Positions 25,390 through 33,759 of a stretch of 58,153 nt of DNA are shown here, one piece after another; position 1 is the first letter of the stretch, and the number at the start of each line of letters is the position of its first letter. The position numbers and the translations under genes are program-made. The stretch comes from Chloroflexota bacterium (GTDB lineage: Bacteria; Chloroflexota; Anaerolineae; Anaerolineales; VGOW01): assembly GCA_016875735.1 (NCBI GenBank), contig VGOW01000020.1:1-58153 (forward strand), read 5' to 3'. The notes under the pieces are model-generated. The model did not search any database. It had not been told where the DNA came from and was given only the letters and a program-made list of their open reading frames with translations.

Positions 25390-25905
25390 CTACTGGATCA
25401 TCTCAGCCAATTGGCTCAGCACCATCTTCACGCTGGTTTTGCGCGAGGCCACGCAGGGCATCACCAGCGCGTGCCGGTCGAGAGCGAGCGCCTTGCGAAC
25501 TTTGTCGGGGTGAAGGGCGTCGTCGCGGTCTTGTTTGTTGGCGGCCACCACGAAGGGAACGGGGCGGGGGGAAAGCATGTCGTCCAGCATGGTGCGCGCA
25601 TCGTCGAAAGACTCTTTCACGGTGGCGTCCACCACCATCACCAATCCGTGCATCTCGCGGCCAAGAATCTCCCACATGAAATCGAAGCGGGCTTGGCCGG
25701 GCGTGCCGTTGAGGTGAAGGACATCGTCGCCCAGCTGCACGCGGCCATAATCCATGGCCACCGTCGTCTGCGGCTTCATCCCCTTTTCGCGCAGGCTGAT
25801 CTTGCGCTCAGTCGAGACGACGGGAATATCGCTGATGGTTTTGACGAATAGACTCTTGCCTGCGCTGAACGGCCCGGTGACGACGATTTTGAGAATGCGG
25901 GGCAT
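25390..25905 (-). CDS. Small Ras-like GTPase
   Basis: 171 residues from ATG 25905; longer frames read through a repeat. G1 is GPFSAGKS, the G3 region is LNGTPGQARFDFMWEILGRE in place of DxxG, and G4 is NKQD; these are features of the stand-alone bacterial GTPases found in conservon-type and gliding/polarity loci. It is the last gene of the kinase/phosphatase/FHA operon. A heptad array fills the 77 bases between it and the response regulator and ends at its start codon, so no Shine-Dalgarno sequence is present. Confidence 0.88.
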   Translation of the reverse strand: MPRILKIVVTGPFSAGKSLFVKTISDIPVVSTERKISLREKGMKPQTTVAMDYGRVQLGDDVLHLNGTPGQARFDFMWEILGREMHGLVMVVDATVKESFDDARTMLDDMLSPRPVPFVVAANKQDRDDALHPDKVRKALALDRHALVMPCVASRKTSVKMVLSQLAEMIQ

Positions 25906-25986
25906 AGGGAATGACGAATGGCAAATGACGAATGACGAATGCAGATGCGTTCGTCGTCGGTCTATCGCCAGTCGTCCATCGTCTAT
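25906..25986. repeat. Heptad array between the GTPase and response regulator genes
   Basis: ATGACGA/ATGGCAA/ATGACGA/ATGACGA units and, further on, CTATCGC/CAGTCGT/CCATCGT, all in seven-base register. The same array type precedes moeZ at 41820-41888. Confidence 0.85.
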
Positions 25987-26693
25987 TTCTTGAAGTCCAC
26001 GAATCGGTATCCCACGCCGCGCTCGGTGAGGACGTATTTGGGATGCGCGGGATCGGCTTCGAGTTTTTGGCGCAGGTAGTTGATGTAGAGACGCAGGTAG
26101 TGAGTCTCTTCGCGGTACTCGTAACCCCACACTTTGGCCAGGAGTTGATCGTGCGGCACGACCCATCCGGCGTTGCTCACGAGGTGATAAAGCAACCGGA
26201 ATTCGGTGGGGCGCAGTTTGACCAATTTGCCTTCGACGAAAATTTCGCGGCGGTCGAAATCGATCTGCAAACGATCGTCGATCTTGAGCGGGCCTTTTTC
26301 GGCGGGGGCCGGCGACTCGGCGCGGCGCAGGACGGCCTTGACTCGGCTGACGAGTTCGCGCGGGGAAAACGGTTTGGTCACGTAATCGTCGGCGCCCAGT
26401 TCGAGTCCGCGCACCCGGTCGTCCTCCTCGCCGCGCGCGGTGAGCATGATCACCGGCACGCTGGAGATTTCACGCAGATCGCGCAGAGTCTCGAAGCCAT
26501 CGAGTTCGGGCATCATCACATCGAGGATGACGAGGTCGGGCAGGGTGTCGCGCACTTGCGCCAGCGCCTGCACGCCGTCGGCGGCCTCGAAGACGCTGTA
26601 GCCTTCGAGTTCGAGATTCATGCGGATGAATCGAATCATCCGCGGCTCGTCATCGACGACGAGAATGCGGTGCGACTCACGCGGTTCGGGCAT
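25983..26693 (-). CDS. OmpR/PhoB-family response regulator
   Basis: 236 residues. Receiver domain with acidic DD near the start ([10 protein letters not shown]), phosphoacceptor in [14 protein letters not shown], the Thr in [11 protein letters not shown] and Lys in [11 protein letters not shown]. The C-terminal winged helix is [23 protein letters not shown] to [13 protein letters not shown] and [10 protein letters not shown]. No histidine kinase is in the operon; the neighbours are an FHA protein, PP2C and a Ser/Thr kinase, so cross-talk between phosphorylation systems is possible. Confidence 0.95.
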   Translation of the reverse strand: MPEPRESHRILVVDDEPRMIRFIRMNLELEGYSVFEAADGVQALAQVRDTLPDLVILDVMMPELDGFETLRDLREISSVPVIMLTARGEEDDRVRGLELGADDYVTKPFSPRELVSRVKAVLRRAESPAPAEKGPLKIDDRLQIDFDRREIFVEGKLVKLRPTEFRLLYHLVSNAGWVVPHDQLLAKVWGYEYREETHYLRLYINYLRQKLEADPAHPKYVLTERGVGYRFVDFKK

Positions 26694-26738
26694 GGAGTTG
26701 TGAGGCAGTGGAGCTGTCGGCCTGCGGCGCTGCTTCGG

Positions 26739-26981
26739 CTATTCGCGCACGAAGGAAATGACTTTGTCTTCTTCCTCGGTGGGAATGATCTCCACGAAGT
26801 TCATGCGGTTCATCGGCCAGATGACGGTGGTGACGTTGGGCTGAACGTTGTTGAGGTCTTTGCCGTCGCGGCGGCGCGGGTTCTTGCCGACGATCACGGT
26901 GTCGGCGGGGGTGATCATCTGATCGACCTCGCAGAGGATCGGGTCTTCATTATTGATGTGCAGAAGGAGGGTGATTGCCAT
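26739..26981 (-). CDS. Small conserved-looking protein of unknown function
   Basis: 80 residues, no Cys pair, membrane segment or known motif. It begins MAITLLLHINNEDPILCEVDQMITPADTVIVGKNPRRRDGKDL and ends in a strand-rich part (VTTVIWPMNRMNFVEIIPTEEEDKVISFVRE). Its ATG lies 31 bases inside the 3' end of the FHA gene, so it is translationally linked. The beta-rich pattern could form a compact barrel. It is placed within a phospho-signalling operon. Confidence 0.7.
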   Translation of the reverse strand: MAITLLLHINNEDPILCEVDQMITPADTVIVGKNPRRRDGKDLNNVQPNVTTVIWPMNRMNFVEIIPTEEEDKVISFVRE

Positions 26982-27513
26982 AGCCTGAATTCCTGTGACT
27001 CAGAAAGTTGAGGTGAGGAAAAATGTTCAACACGAGTTTGCCGAGTCGGACTTCGTCGCCGTCTTTCAGCGGGCATCTCTCGTTTGGATTCAAGAGCCGG
27101 CCGTTGACCTGTGTGCCGTTGGTGCTGCCGAGATCCTGAACGGTGAGGCCGGTGTCGGTGACGGCGAAACTGGCGTGGCGGCGCGAGACTCCCAAGTGTT
27201 GGCCGCCGTACGGGCCGAGGTCGAGATCGGGGATCACATCGTGCTTCGGATCCGCGCGGCCCAGCATGTATTCGGTTTTGCCGCTGAGCTGCACCGGTTC
27301 GGCGGCGCCGGTGATGCGAACGGTGATGCCGGTGACGACCGATTGGGGCGGGATGACGAGCGCCCCGATTGTTTCGGTTCGGGGAAGATCGCGGCCAAGG
27401 CTGAAGGAGGCCGTCTCGTCGGCGAAGGCGTCGCCCCACAGGCGCGATCCGCATTCACTGCAGAAGAGTGTGCCGTCGAGTTCGGAGTGTTTGCAAACGG
27501 GGCAGGTGATCAC
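26950..27513 (-). CDS. Zinc-ribbon and FHA-domain protein
   Basis: 187 residues from GTG 27513, whose GTGA overlaps the stop of the upstream J-vWA gene. The first 30 residues form a zinc ribbon (ITCPVCKHSELDGTLFCSECGSRLWG). The FHA domain covers residues ~75-170, with YMLGRADPKHDVIPDLDL, VSRRHASFAV and LGSTNGTQVNGRLL, keeping the Arg, Ser-Arg-Arg-His and Asn-Gly residues that read phosphothreonine. It is likely the reader of phosphorylation made by the operon's kinase. The last ~20 residues overlap the next gene. Confidence 0.93.
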   Translation of the reverse strand: MITCPVCKHSELDGTLFCSECGSRLWGDAFADETASFSLGRDLPRTETIGALVIPPQSVVTGITVRITGAAEPVQLSGKTEYMLGRADPKHDVIPDLDLGPYGGQHLGVSRRHASFAVTDTGLTVQDLGSTNGTQVNGRLLNPNERCPLKDGDEVRLGKLVLNIFPHLNFLSHRNSGYGNHPPSAHQ

Positions 27514-28970
27514 GGCGTTGATTTGGGCGGTGGGATGAGGGCGCGAGTGCCGTATTTGATTCGCTTGCGGTTCTCTGCCGAGAGCTGCCGGGTTTGGCTG
27601 AGACGCGTGGCTTCGTTGATGGCGATGTTCGCCAATTCTCTCTGGCCGGTGGCGATCAGGCGCGAAGCCAAAGTTTGAAGTCGTTGGGTGGCTCTCGGTA
27701 TGTTGCCTTCCTCCACATCGGCCCAAGCCTTTTCTTGCAGGCGGTACAGAGTCAGTTTGTCGAGCGCGGCCACGATGTTGGGGTGTGGCGGCGTGTTGTC
27801 CGGGGTGTCGGTTTGGGCCAGGCGCAGGTCGATGGATAATCGCTCTTTGGCCTGGCTTCTATTGAGTAGATCACCGATGACCCACACACGGGCAAGGGGG
27901 CGCTCTTCGTCGGCGGTTGCCGTGACGACGAACTCAAACAGAATCGAGATGGTCTCTTGCCGCGCGAGGTTGCCGACACTCATGGGCTGGTTGTCGGCGG
28001 CGAGGGCTTGGGCGTCGGGCGCAACGCGGAAGGCGGATTTTAGTTTTACGCCGGAGTCGCAGATCGTTCGTAGACGCACGTGTTTGGCCAACGTGTCGCC
28101 CAAGCCGCGCACTTGCTTGGAAAGCAGGCGGGCGACGACGGCAGGCGAGGCGACATATTGCGATTTGCCGCCGGTGCTGGCCGTCAGTGTATCCATAAAA
28201 GCATCGTTCCATTCATCGCCGATGCCCAGCCCGCTGATGGTGATGCCGTCGCTTTCGGCGAGCATTGCCAGCAGCAGGCAGTCGTCCTCGTCGCCGTAGG
28301 TGCGGCCATCGGTGAGCAAAATGAGGTGACTCACCGAACGCAGGCTGATGTTGCGCTGAATCTCCAACAGGCCGCAGAGCAGGCCTTGTAAAATTTCGGT
28401 GCCGCCGCCAGCGCCGATCGCGCCGATCTTGTTGATGATGGACGGTTTGTTGGCGCACGGTTGCGCCGGGAGCACGACTTCGGCGCGGTCGCTGAAGGTG
28501 ACGATGGAGAAGATGTCGCTTTCGTTGAGGCTCTCGACGATTTGCCGCGCGGCAGCTTTGATTTGATCGAGCCGGGCGCCCTGCATCGAGGTGGAGCGGT
28601 CGATGACGAGGCAGAGGTTGAGCGGGGGCTGGGGGCCGGTGGGCAAGCGCTGAGTCGAAATGTCGGCCAGCACGTAAATGATTTGCGGTTGGGGCAGGCG
28701 GAGGAGTTTGCCCCGACTGCTGACAGTGACGGTGGAAAACAGAGGGCGATAGTCGGCGGGGAAACTGGCGTCGTATTGGGCGCGGCGCAGCGGATCGCTC
28801 AGGGTTTCGTAGGCTTGGGCGAGGAGTTTGAATTCTTCGTGCGCTTGCGGATCCGGGTTGACATCGGGGTGAAACCGCCGCGCCGTTTGCCTAAATGTGA
28901 CTCGGATGTCTTCAGGGGTGGCTGTGCGCTTGAGTCCGAGATAAGCGTACAGGTCTTGCGCAGACTGCAT
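27510..28970 (-). CDS. J-domain and von Willebrand A domain protein
   Basis: 486 residues. Residues 1-70 are a J domain with the HPD tripeptide (RRFHPDVNPD), which would stimulate DnaK ATPase. A vWA domain follows (residues ~95-290) with an intact MIDAS: LCLVIDRSTSMQGARL, IVTFSDRAEVV, GGTEILQGL and LLTDGRTYGDEDD. A C-terminal helical region (~400-486) is typical of vWA/TerY-like proteins. The combination of J domain and vWA in one chain is uncommon. It overlaps the FHA gene by 4 bases and follows the PP2C gene by 62 bases. Confidence 0.93.
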   Translation of the reverse strand: MQSAQDLYAYLGLKRTATPEDIRVTFRQTARRFHPDVNPDPQAHEEFKLLAQAYETLSDPLRRAQYDASFPADYRPLFSTVTVSSRGKLLRLPQPQIIYVLADISTQRLPTGPQPPLNLCLVIDRSTSMQGARLDQIKAAARQIVESLNESDIFSIVTFSDRAEVVLPAQPCANKPSIINKIGAIGAGGGTEILQGLLCGLLEIQRNISLRSVSHLILLTDGRTYGDEDDCLLLAMLAESDGITISGLGIGDEWNDAFMDTLTASTGGKSQYVASPAVVARLLSKQVRGLGDTLAKHVRLRTICDSGVKLKSAFRVAPDAQALAADNQPMSVGNLARQETISILFEFVVTATADEERPLARVWVIGDLLNRSQAKERLSIDLRLAQTDTPDNTPPHPNIVAALDKLTLYRLQEKAWADVEEGNIPRATQRLQTLASRLIATGQRELANIAINEATRLSQTRQLSAENRKRIKYGTRALIPPPKSTP

Positions 28971-29032
28971 GAAACCGTTTCCGCTCCCCTCGCCGGATGC
29001 CGGGGCGCAATTCGATCTGTTGCGCTTGAATG

Positions 29033-29932
29033 CTACGGCGAGTATTCAACCATCAATGCTGTGATGTTGTCGGGTCCGCCAGCGATGTTGGCGGCCTCCA
29101 CCAATCGGTTGCAGGCTTCTTGCAGGTTGGCCGATTTCCACACAATATCGAGTATGAGTTTGTCGTTCACCAGTCCCCACAGGCCATCGGAGCAGAGGAG
29201 AATCTTCATGCCGGGCACAAGGCGGTACATGTTCACATCCACTTCCAAACCGTCGCCCTGCCCGATAGCTCGGTAGAGCACGTTGCGCTGAGGGTGAACG
29301 GCGGCTTCTTGCGGGGTGAGCTGCCCCAGCTCCTGCAATCGTTGCACCAGCGAGTGATCGCGGGTGATCTGTTCGAGGCCGGTGTTGGTGATGATGTAGG
29401 CGCGGCTGTCGCCGACGTGCCCGACGATCAGTTGATCGTTGAAGATGAGGGCGACGGTGCCGGTGGTGCCGCCTTCGCCGACGGCCTTGCCCACTGCCTG
29501 ATTGGCTCCGGTGAGCGCCTCGGCCACAAGATCCTGCAAGGGAGCGCGGTCGTCGGAGGCGTCTTCATCGAGGAGGCTCATGTAAACTTTGCCGGTGATT
29601 TTGTGCGCCACACTCCGCGCCGCCACTGCGCTGGCTCGTTCGCCGAGGTTGTGGCCGCCCATACCATCGGCCACGATGTAAATGCCGACGGTGGGGATGC
29701 GTTCGTCGCCTTCGAACGTGCCGGTCATGGTGAGCAACACATCTTCGTTGTGATCGCGGAGTCGGCCCACGCTCTGCGCATGCGCCACTTTGAGCGGAAG
29801 GGCTCCGGCCACCACGTCCTTCCCCCGACCCTCGATCGGACTCGGCAAGGGGGCTGTGGCCGCAGGATCGGGCGGAGGGATGGGCTTGGTTTTGGCTCGT
29901 GTAATAAAAAAGCGTTTTATGAAATCGAACAC
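29033..29932 (-). CDS. PP2C-type Ser/Thr phosphatase
   Basis: 299 residues from GTG 29932 (AGGAT seven bases upstream); an in-frame GTG at 29977 lacks a ribosome-binding site. Metal-binding motifs of the PPM family are complete: HNEDVLL, VADGMGGHNLGE, GTTGTVALI, VGDSRAYII, LLCSDGLWGLV and GGPDNITALMV. The N-terminus is basic/hydrophobic (VFDFIKRFFITRAK) and may associate with membrane. It should reverse phosphorylation by the upstream kinase, which ends 60 bases before it. Confidence 0.95.
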   Translation of the reverse strand: MFDFIKRFFITRAKTKPIPPPDPAATAPLPSPIEGRGKDVVAGALPLKVAHAQSVGRLRDHNEDVLLTMTGTFEGDERIPTVGIYIVADGMGGHNLGERASAVAARSVAHKITGKVYMSLLDEDASDDRAPLQDLVAEALTGANQAVGKAVGEGGTTGTVALIFNDQLIVGHVGDSRAYIITNTGLEQITRDHSLVQRLQELGQLTPQEAAVHPQRNVLYRAIGQGDGLEVDVNMYRLVPGMKILLCSDGLWGLVNDKLILDIVWKSANLQEACNRLVEAANIAGGPDNITALMVEYSP

Positions 29933-29992
29933 GATAATGATCCTAAACTGCTGTGATTGGAGCCGCTCGCGGGCCACTGTTGGCCGGCGGCG

Positions 29993-31990
29993 TCAGATCG
30001 GCAAAGCATAGAGATTGCGATCGGCCGAGCCAATGTACACGGCATCGTCCACAACAGACGGCGACGAGATGACCGGGCCGTCGGTCTTGAATTTCCAGCG
30101 GAGTTTGCCGGTGGCGGCCTCCACGCAGTACACGTACCCATCCACCGATCCAAAGTAGATTGCGCCTTTGTAAACGGCCGGGCTGGAGGCTACCTGATCG
30201 CCGGTCTCGAATTTCCAAAGCACTCGGCCGGAGCGGACGTCGAAGGCGTACATGTTGCCGTCGGCGGATCCGACGTAGGCCGCTTTGTCGCTGATGGCTG
30301 GCGACGAGACGACCGGTTTGTTGGTGCGTGTCTTCCACACCGCCCAACCCGAATTGGCCTCGAGGCCGTACACACTGCAATCGGAACTGCCGACGATGAC
30401 CAGCCCTTCGGTGAGCGCCGGCGAGGCGGTGATGGCCCGCTTGGCGCGGAACCGCCACTTCAACGAGCTGCTGAAATCAACAGCATAGAATTCGCCCGCC
30501 TCACAGCCGAAGTACACGCGGCTGTCTTTTTCGACGATGGCCGGGCGCGAGCGGATGGGGGCGACGGCCTCGAAGCGCCACGCGCGCCGCCCCGACTGCA
30601 AATTGACGGCATGGAGGTGAGAGTCGTCGGAGCCGAAGAAGATGTGCCCCTGCGAGATGCGGGCTGTGCATCGAATGGGCCCGCTGGTTTCGTATGTCCA
30701 AATGAGGCGGCCGCTTTCGCCGGTGAGGGCGTAGAGTTTGCCATCTTCGGAGCCGATGTAAATGTTCTGCCCTTCGGCGACGGGAGAGGCGGCGAAGCCG
30801 CCCTGCGCGGCGTACTTCCACACGAACTTGCCTTCGGCGCGAGTGACGGTGTAAACGTTGTTGTCGTACACGCCGACGTGAATGTGCTTTCCGGCCACGA
30901 GCGGTTGGCCGCGCATTTCATCTTCGCATTTGAACACCCACAGCGGCACGATACTCGCGCCGCCCGGTGCGCTCACCGATTTGTCTTCGGGCGCGACGGC
31001 GATGGGCGTGGGCATGGCGATGGGCATCGCCGCCGGGCGATCACCGGGCGAGAGGGGATTGGTGAGCAATGCGGTGCGCTGAACCACGTCGGGCGTGGCC
31101 GGCCGCGCCGTGCCGTGGCGAATGGCAAGCAATGCTTCCTTCATCAACTTCGCCGATTGGAAACGGTCGGTGGGGCTGTAGGCGAGCGAGGTGTTTATGG
31201 CGATTTCGAACTCGGGCGTCACTGCCGGGTTCAGTTTTCGGATGGGGCGGTCGGAGAAAGAGAACGGCGGCTCGATGCGCGGGTCTCGTTTGGTGAGCAG
31301 ATGGTGAAGGGTTGCGCCGAGCGCGTAAATGTCGCCCGCCGGGCCGGCTTCGCCGCGATACTGCTCGGGCGGCGAGTAGCCCTCGGTGCCGATCATTGTT
31401 CCCTTCTGCCCCGATTGAAATCCTTTGGCGATGCCGAAATCGATCAGCCGGACGTTTTCGTGCTGATCGATCATGACATTGGAGGGCTTCATGTCGCGGA
31501 AGACGATGGGCTCCGGCTCGTGCGAATGAATGTACGTGAGAACATCGCACAACTGAATGGCCCACGTGAGCACCTGTGGTTCGGGCAGGAAGCCCGGCGT
31601 GTCGTTGAGCACGGCTTCGAGGTCTTTGCCCTCAATGTATTCCATCACCAAATACGAGCGGTCTTCGCGATTGATGAGATCGTATATCTTTGGAATGGAG
31701 GGGTGATTGACGGTGGCCAGCAAGTTGGCTTCGCGTTCGAAGTTGCGGATGATCATCTGGCGCAGGCTGGGGTCGGGCGCCAGATTTATCATCTCTTTGA
31801 CGGCGACGAGTTTGGTGACATTGGGGAAACGCAGGTCGCGGGCTTTATACACCGCGCCCATGCCGCCGACTCCGAGAATGCCAATGACCGCATATCGATC
31901 CTGCAAAACGGAGCTGGCTCGCAACGTGGCTCCAACTTGTTGTCCGCTGCTCAATGCGCTGGTGATTTGCCGCGTTCGGAAGTCCGTCAT
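29993..31990 (-). CDS. Ser/Thr kinase with C-terminal PQQ-like beta-propeller
   Basis: 665 residues. Kinase domain (residues ~30-300): GILGVGGMGAVYKA, LVAVKEMI, VFRDMKPSNVMI, LIDFGIAKG and GTEGYSPPEQY; HRD is FRD, as seen in a subgroup of bacterial kinases. After a Pro/Ala linker there are about eight propeller repeats of the form GSxDGxxYAxxxxSGxxxWxF (residues ~345-665). No membrane segment separates the two parts, so the propeller should be cytoplasmic, unlike the many kinases with extracellular propellers. A TATAAT 11 bases before the ATG (32002-32007, minus) predicts a very short leader. First gene of the seven-gene operon. Confidence 0.95.
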   Translation of the reverse strand: MTDFRTRQITSALSSGQQVGATLRASSVLQDRYAVIGILGVGGMGAVYKARDLRFPNVTKLVAVKEMINLAPDPSLRQMIIRNFEREANLLATVNHPSIPKIYDLINREDRSYLVMEYIEGKDLEAVLNDTPGFLPEPQVLTWAIQLCDVLTYIHSHEPEPIVFRDMKPSNVMIDQHENVRLIDFGIAKGFQSGQKGTMIGTEGYSPPEQYRGEAGPAGDIYALGATLHHLLTKRDPRIEPPFSFSDRPIRKLNPAVTPEFEIAINTSLAYSPTDRFQSAKLMKEALLAIRHGTARPATPDVVQRTALLTNPLSPGDRPAAMPIAMPTPIAVAPEDKSVSAPGGASIVPLWVFKCEDEMRGQPLVAGKHIHVGVYDNNVYTVTRAEGKFVWKYAAQGGFAASPVAEGQNIYIGSEDGKLYALTGESGRLIWTYETSGPIRCTARISQGHIFFGSDDSHLHAVNLQSGRRAWRFEAVAPIRSRPAIVEKDSRVYFGCEAGEFYAVDFSSSLKWRFRAKRAITASPALTEGLVIVGSSDCSVYGLEANSGWAVWKTRTNKPVVSSPAISDKAAYVGSADGNMYAFDVRSGRVLWKFETGDQVASSPAVYKGAIYFGSVDGYVYCVEAATGKLRWKFKTDGPVISSPSVVDDAVYIGSADRNLYALPI

Positions 31991-32117
31991 ACTTGGAGCG
32001 AATTATAGCGGGGAGAGAGGCGCGGCGCAATTGCAGTTCTGACGCCGTCCAGCGAGGCCGACTGGGCTATTGGTACTTGTGGCAAAGATTCCGATAGCGT
32101 GGAAGAAAATAAGCGCC

Positions 32118-32123
32118 TATAAT
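32118..32123 (+). promoter_or_regulatory. -10 element, leaderless start of histidine kinase
   Basis: TATAAT ends 7 bases before the ATG at 32131; no -35 consensus is evident. Confidence 0.55.
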
Positions 32124-32130
32124 TTCATGC

Positions 32131-33714
32131 ATGGCCCACCCCCTGTCGCTTCCCGCGTCGGCCCGGGCGAACACGGCGGCCCTCGCCCCCGATTGGGTCG
32201 AATTGCTGTATGAAGTCACTCGCCAGTTCGCCTCGTCGCTGGAATTGGACGACGTTCTCGGCAAGGTGCTCCGACTCACGGTGCTGGCCGTGAAGGCCGA
32301 CGCCGGGAGCATCTTTTTGCTCGACTCCGGCGGACGAGTCATCCGCAGCATTCTTGCCCGAGGCGACCTTCCGCCCGACATCAAACGCCCCCTTGTGCTC
32401 ACGACGATGACCAAAGGATTTGCCGGATGGGTGTATCAACGACGGGAAGCCGGGATCATCGCCGACACAGCGGCGGATGGGCGCTGGCACTTCTTCCCCG
32501 ACGACGCCATCGTGACCCGCTCGGCCATCGGCGTGCCGCTCATTCGCCGGGACATCGTCATCGGCGTCATGACTCTCATGCACCCCGAACGGAACTGGTT
32601 CAACCAGCGCCAACTGAAATTGCTGGAAGCTATCGCGGCGCAAGCCGCCTCGGCTATCGAAAACGCCGCCCTCTACACCAATGCCTCCAACGAGCGATCC
32701 ACTTTGCAAGCCATCATCGCCGGAGCGCGCGATAACGTCATCGTCACCGATCTGAAGGACATGCTGCTGCTGGTGAACCCGATGGCGCAGCGCAGCTTGG
32801 GCCTCAGCGAGCAAGAGGTAGGCCGTCCGCTGATCGAGGCTCTTAAAGAGCCGGCGCTGGCAGAATTCTACAACGCGGCGGGCAACGCCGAGCAGGCTTT
32901 GCGCGAAGTGCGCTTCGACGACGGGCGTGTGTTCGATTGCGCGCTGGCGAGAGTGCCCAACGTGGGCAAAGTGCTCACCATGCACGAGATCACTCCGCTC
33001 AAACAATTGGACGCATTGAAAAGCGAATTCGTTTCGCATGTGGCTCACGATCTCAACGCGCCGCTCGGCGTCATTCAGGGCTACACCTGGCTCCTCAAAG
33101 AAGACCCCGCGCTCAACGACGAGGCGCACTCCTACGTTCAACAAATCGCCGACTCGATCACTCGAATGCGCGGGCTGATCGATAACATTCTCGACATTGG
33201 CCGAATCGAAATGGGAATCCAAAATGAGTTTCAGCCGGTGTCCATCGCTTCGGTTGTGCACGAGTCGATCAAAAATATGCAGGCGCTGGCAAGCGGCAAA
33301 CAAATCGCGCTGACGGCCAGAGTGGCTCCGGCGACGCCGCCGGTGAACGGCTCGGCGCTGAGGCTGGGGCAGGCGGTGGCAAATTTGGTGGGCAACGCGC
33401 TCAAGTTCACGCCGCCGGGCGGAACGGTGACGGTTCACGCCTCGCTCGAGGCCGGGCAAGTGACGGTGAAAGTGATCGACAGCGGGCCCGGCATCCCGCC
33501 GCACTTGCAAGCCAAACTGTTCCAAAAGTTCTCGCGGCTGGGGCAGGGCGCGACTCAAAAGAATGAGGGGCACGGGCTCGGACTGGCAATTGTCAAGTCG
33601 GTGGCGGAAGTGCACGGCGGGCGCGTGTGGGTCGAGTCACAGCAAGGCAAAGGCAGCACCTTTGCTTTCTCACTGCCGCCGATGACTGCGCCGCCCGCTT
33701 CTTCGGCAAGTTGA
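32131..33714 (+). CDS. GAF-PAS sensor histidine kinase
   Basis: 527 residues, no membrane segment. A GAF domain (residues ~20-185: VLRLTVLAVKADAGSIFLLD, RSAIGVPLIRRDIVIGVMTL) is followed by a PAS domain (~195-295) and the HisKA domain with phosphoacceptor His306 in FVSHVAHDLNAPLGVIQGY. ATP-binding motifs are VANLVGNALKF, DSGPGIPPH and GHGLGLAIVKSV. It is a soluble sensor. No regulator gene is adjacent; the nearest orphan OmpR-type regulator is the divergent operon's 25983-26693 gene. Confidence 0.95.
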   Translation: MAHPLSLPASARANTAALAPDWVELLYEVTRQFASSLELDDVLGKVLRLTVLAVKADAGSIFLLDSGGRVIRSILARGDLPPDIKRPLVLTTMTKGFAGWVYQRREAGIIADTAADGRWHFFPDDAIVTRSAIGVPLIRRDIVIGVMTLMHPERNWFNQRQLKLLEAIAAQAASAIENAALYTNASNERSTLQAIIAGARDNVIVTDLKDMLLLVNPMAQRSLGLSEQEVGRPLIEALKEPALAEFYNAAGNAEQALREVRFDDGRVFDCALARVPNVGKVLTMHEITPLKQLDALKSEFVSHVAHDLNAPLGVIQGYTWLLKEDPALNDEAHSYVQQIADSITRMRGLIDNILDIGRIEMGIQNEFQPVSIASVVHESIKNMQALASGKQIALTARVAPATPPVNGSALRLGQAVANLVGNALKFTPPGGTVTVHASLEAGQVTVKVIDSGPGIPPHLQAKLFQKFSRLGQGATQKNEGHGLGLAIVKSVAEVHGGRVWVESQQGKGSTFAFSLPPMTAPPASSAS

Positions 33715-33717
33715 ATC

Positions 33718-33750
33718 AACAACCCGGCCTCGTTCGAGGCCGGGTTGTTT
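33718..33750. terminator. Bidirectional terminator between histidine kinase and metal permease
   Basis: 15-bp perfect stem AACAACCCGGCCTCG/CGAGGCCGGGTTGTT with short loop and T-run, between convergent genes. Confidence 0.93.
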
Positions 33751-33759
33751 TCCAGCGAC

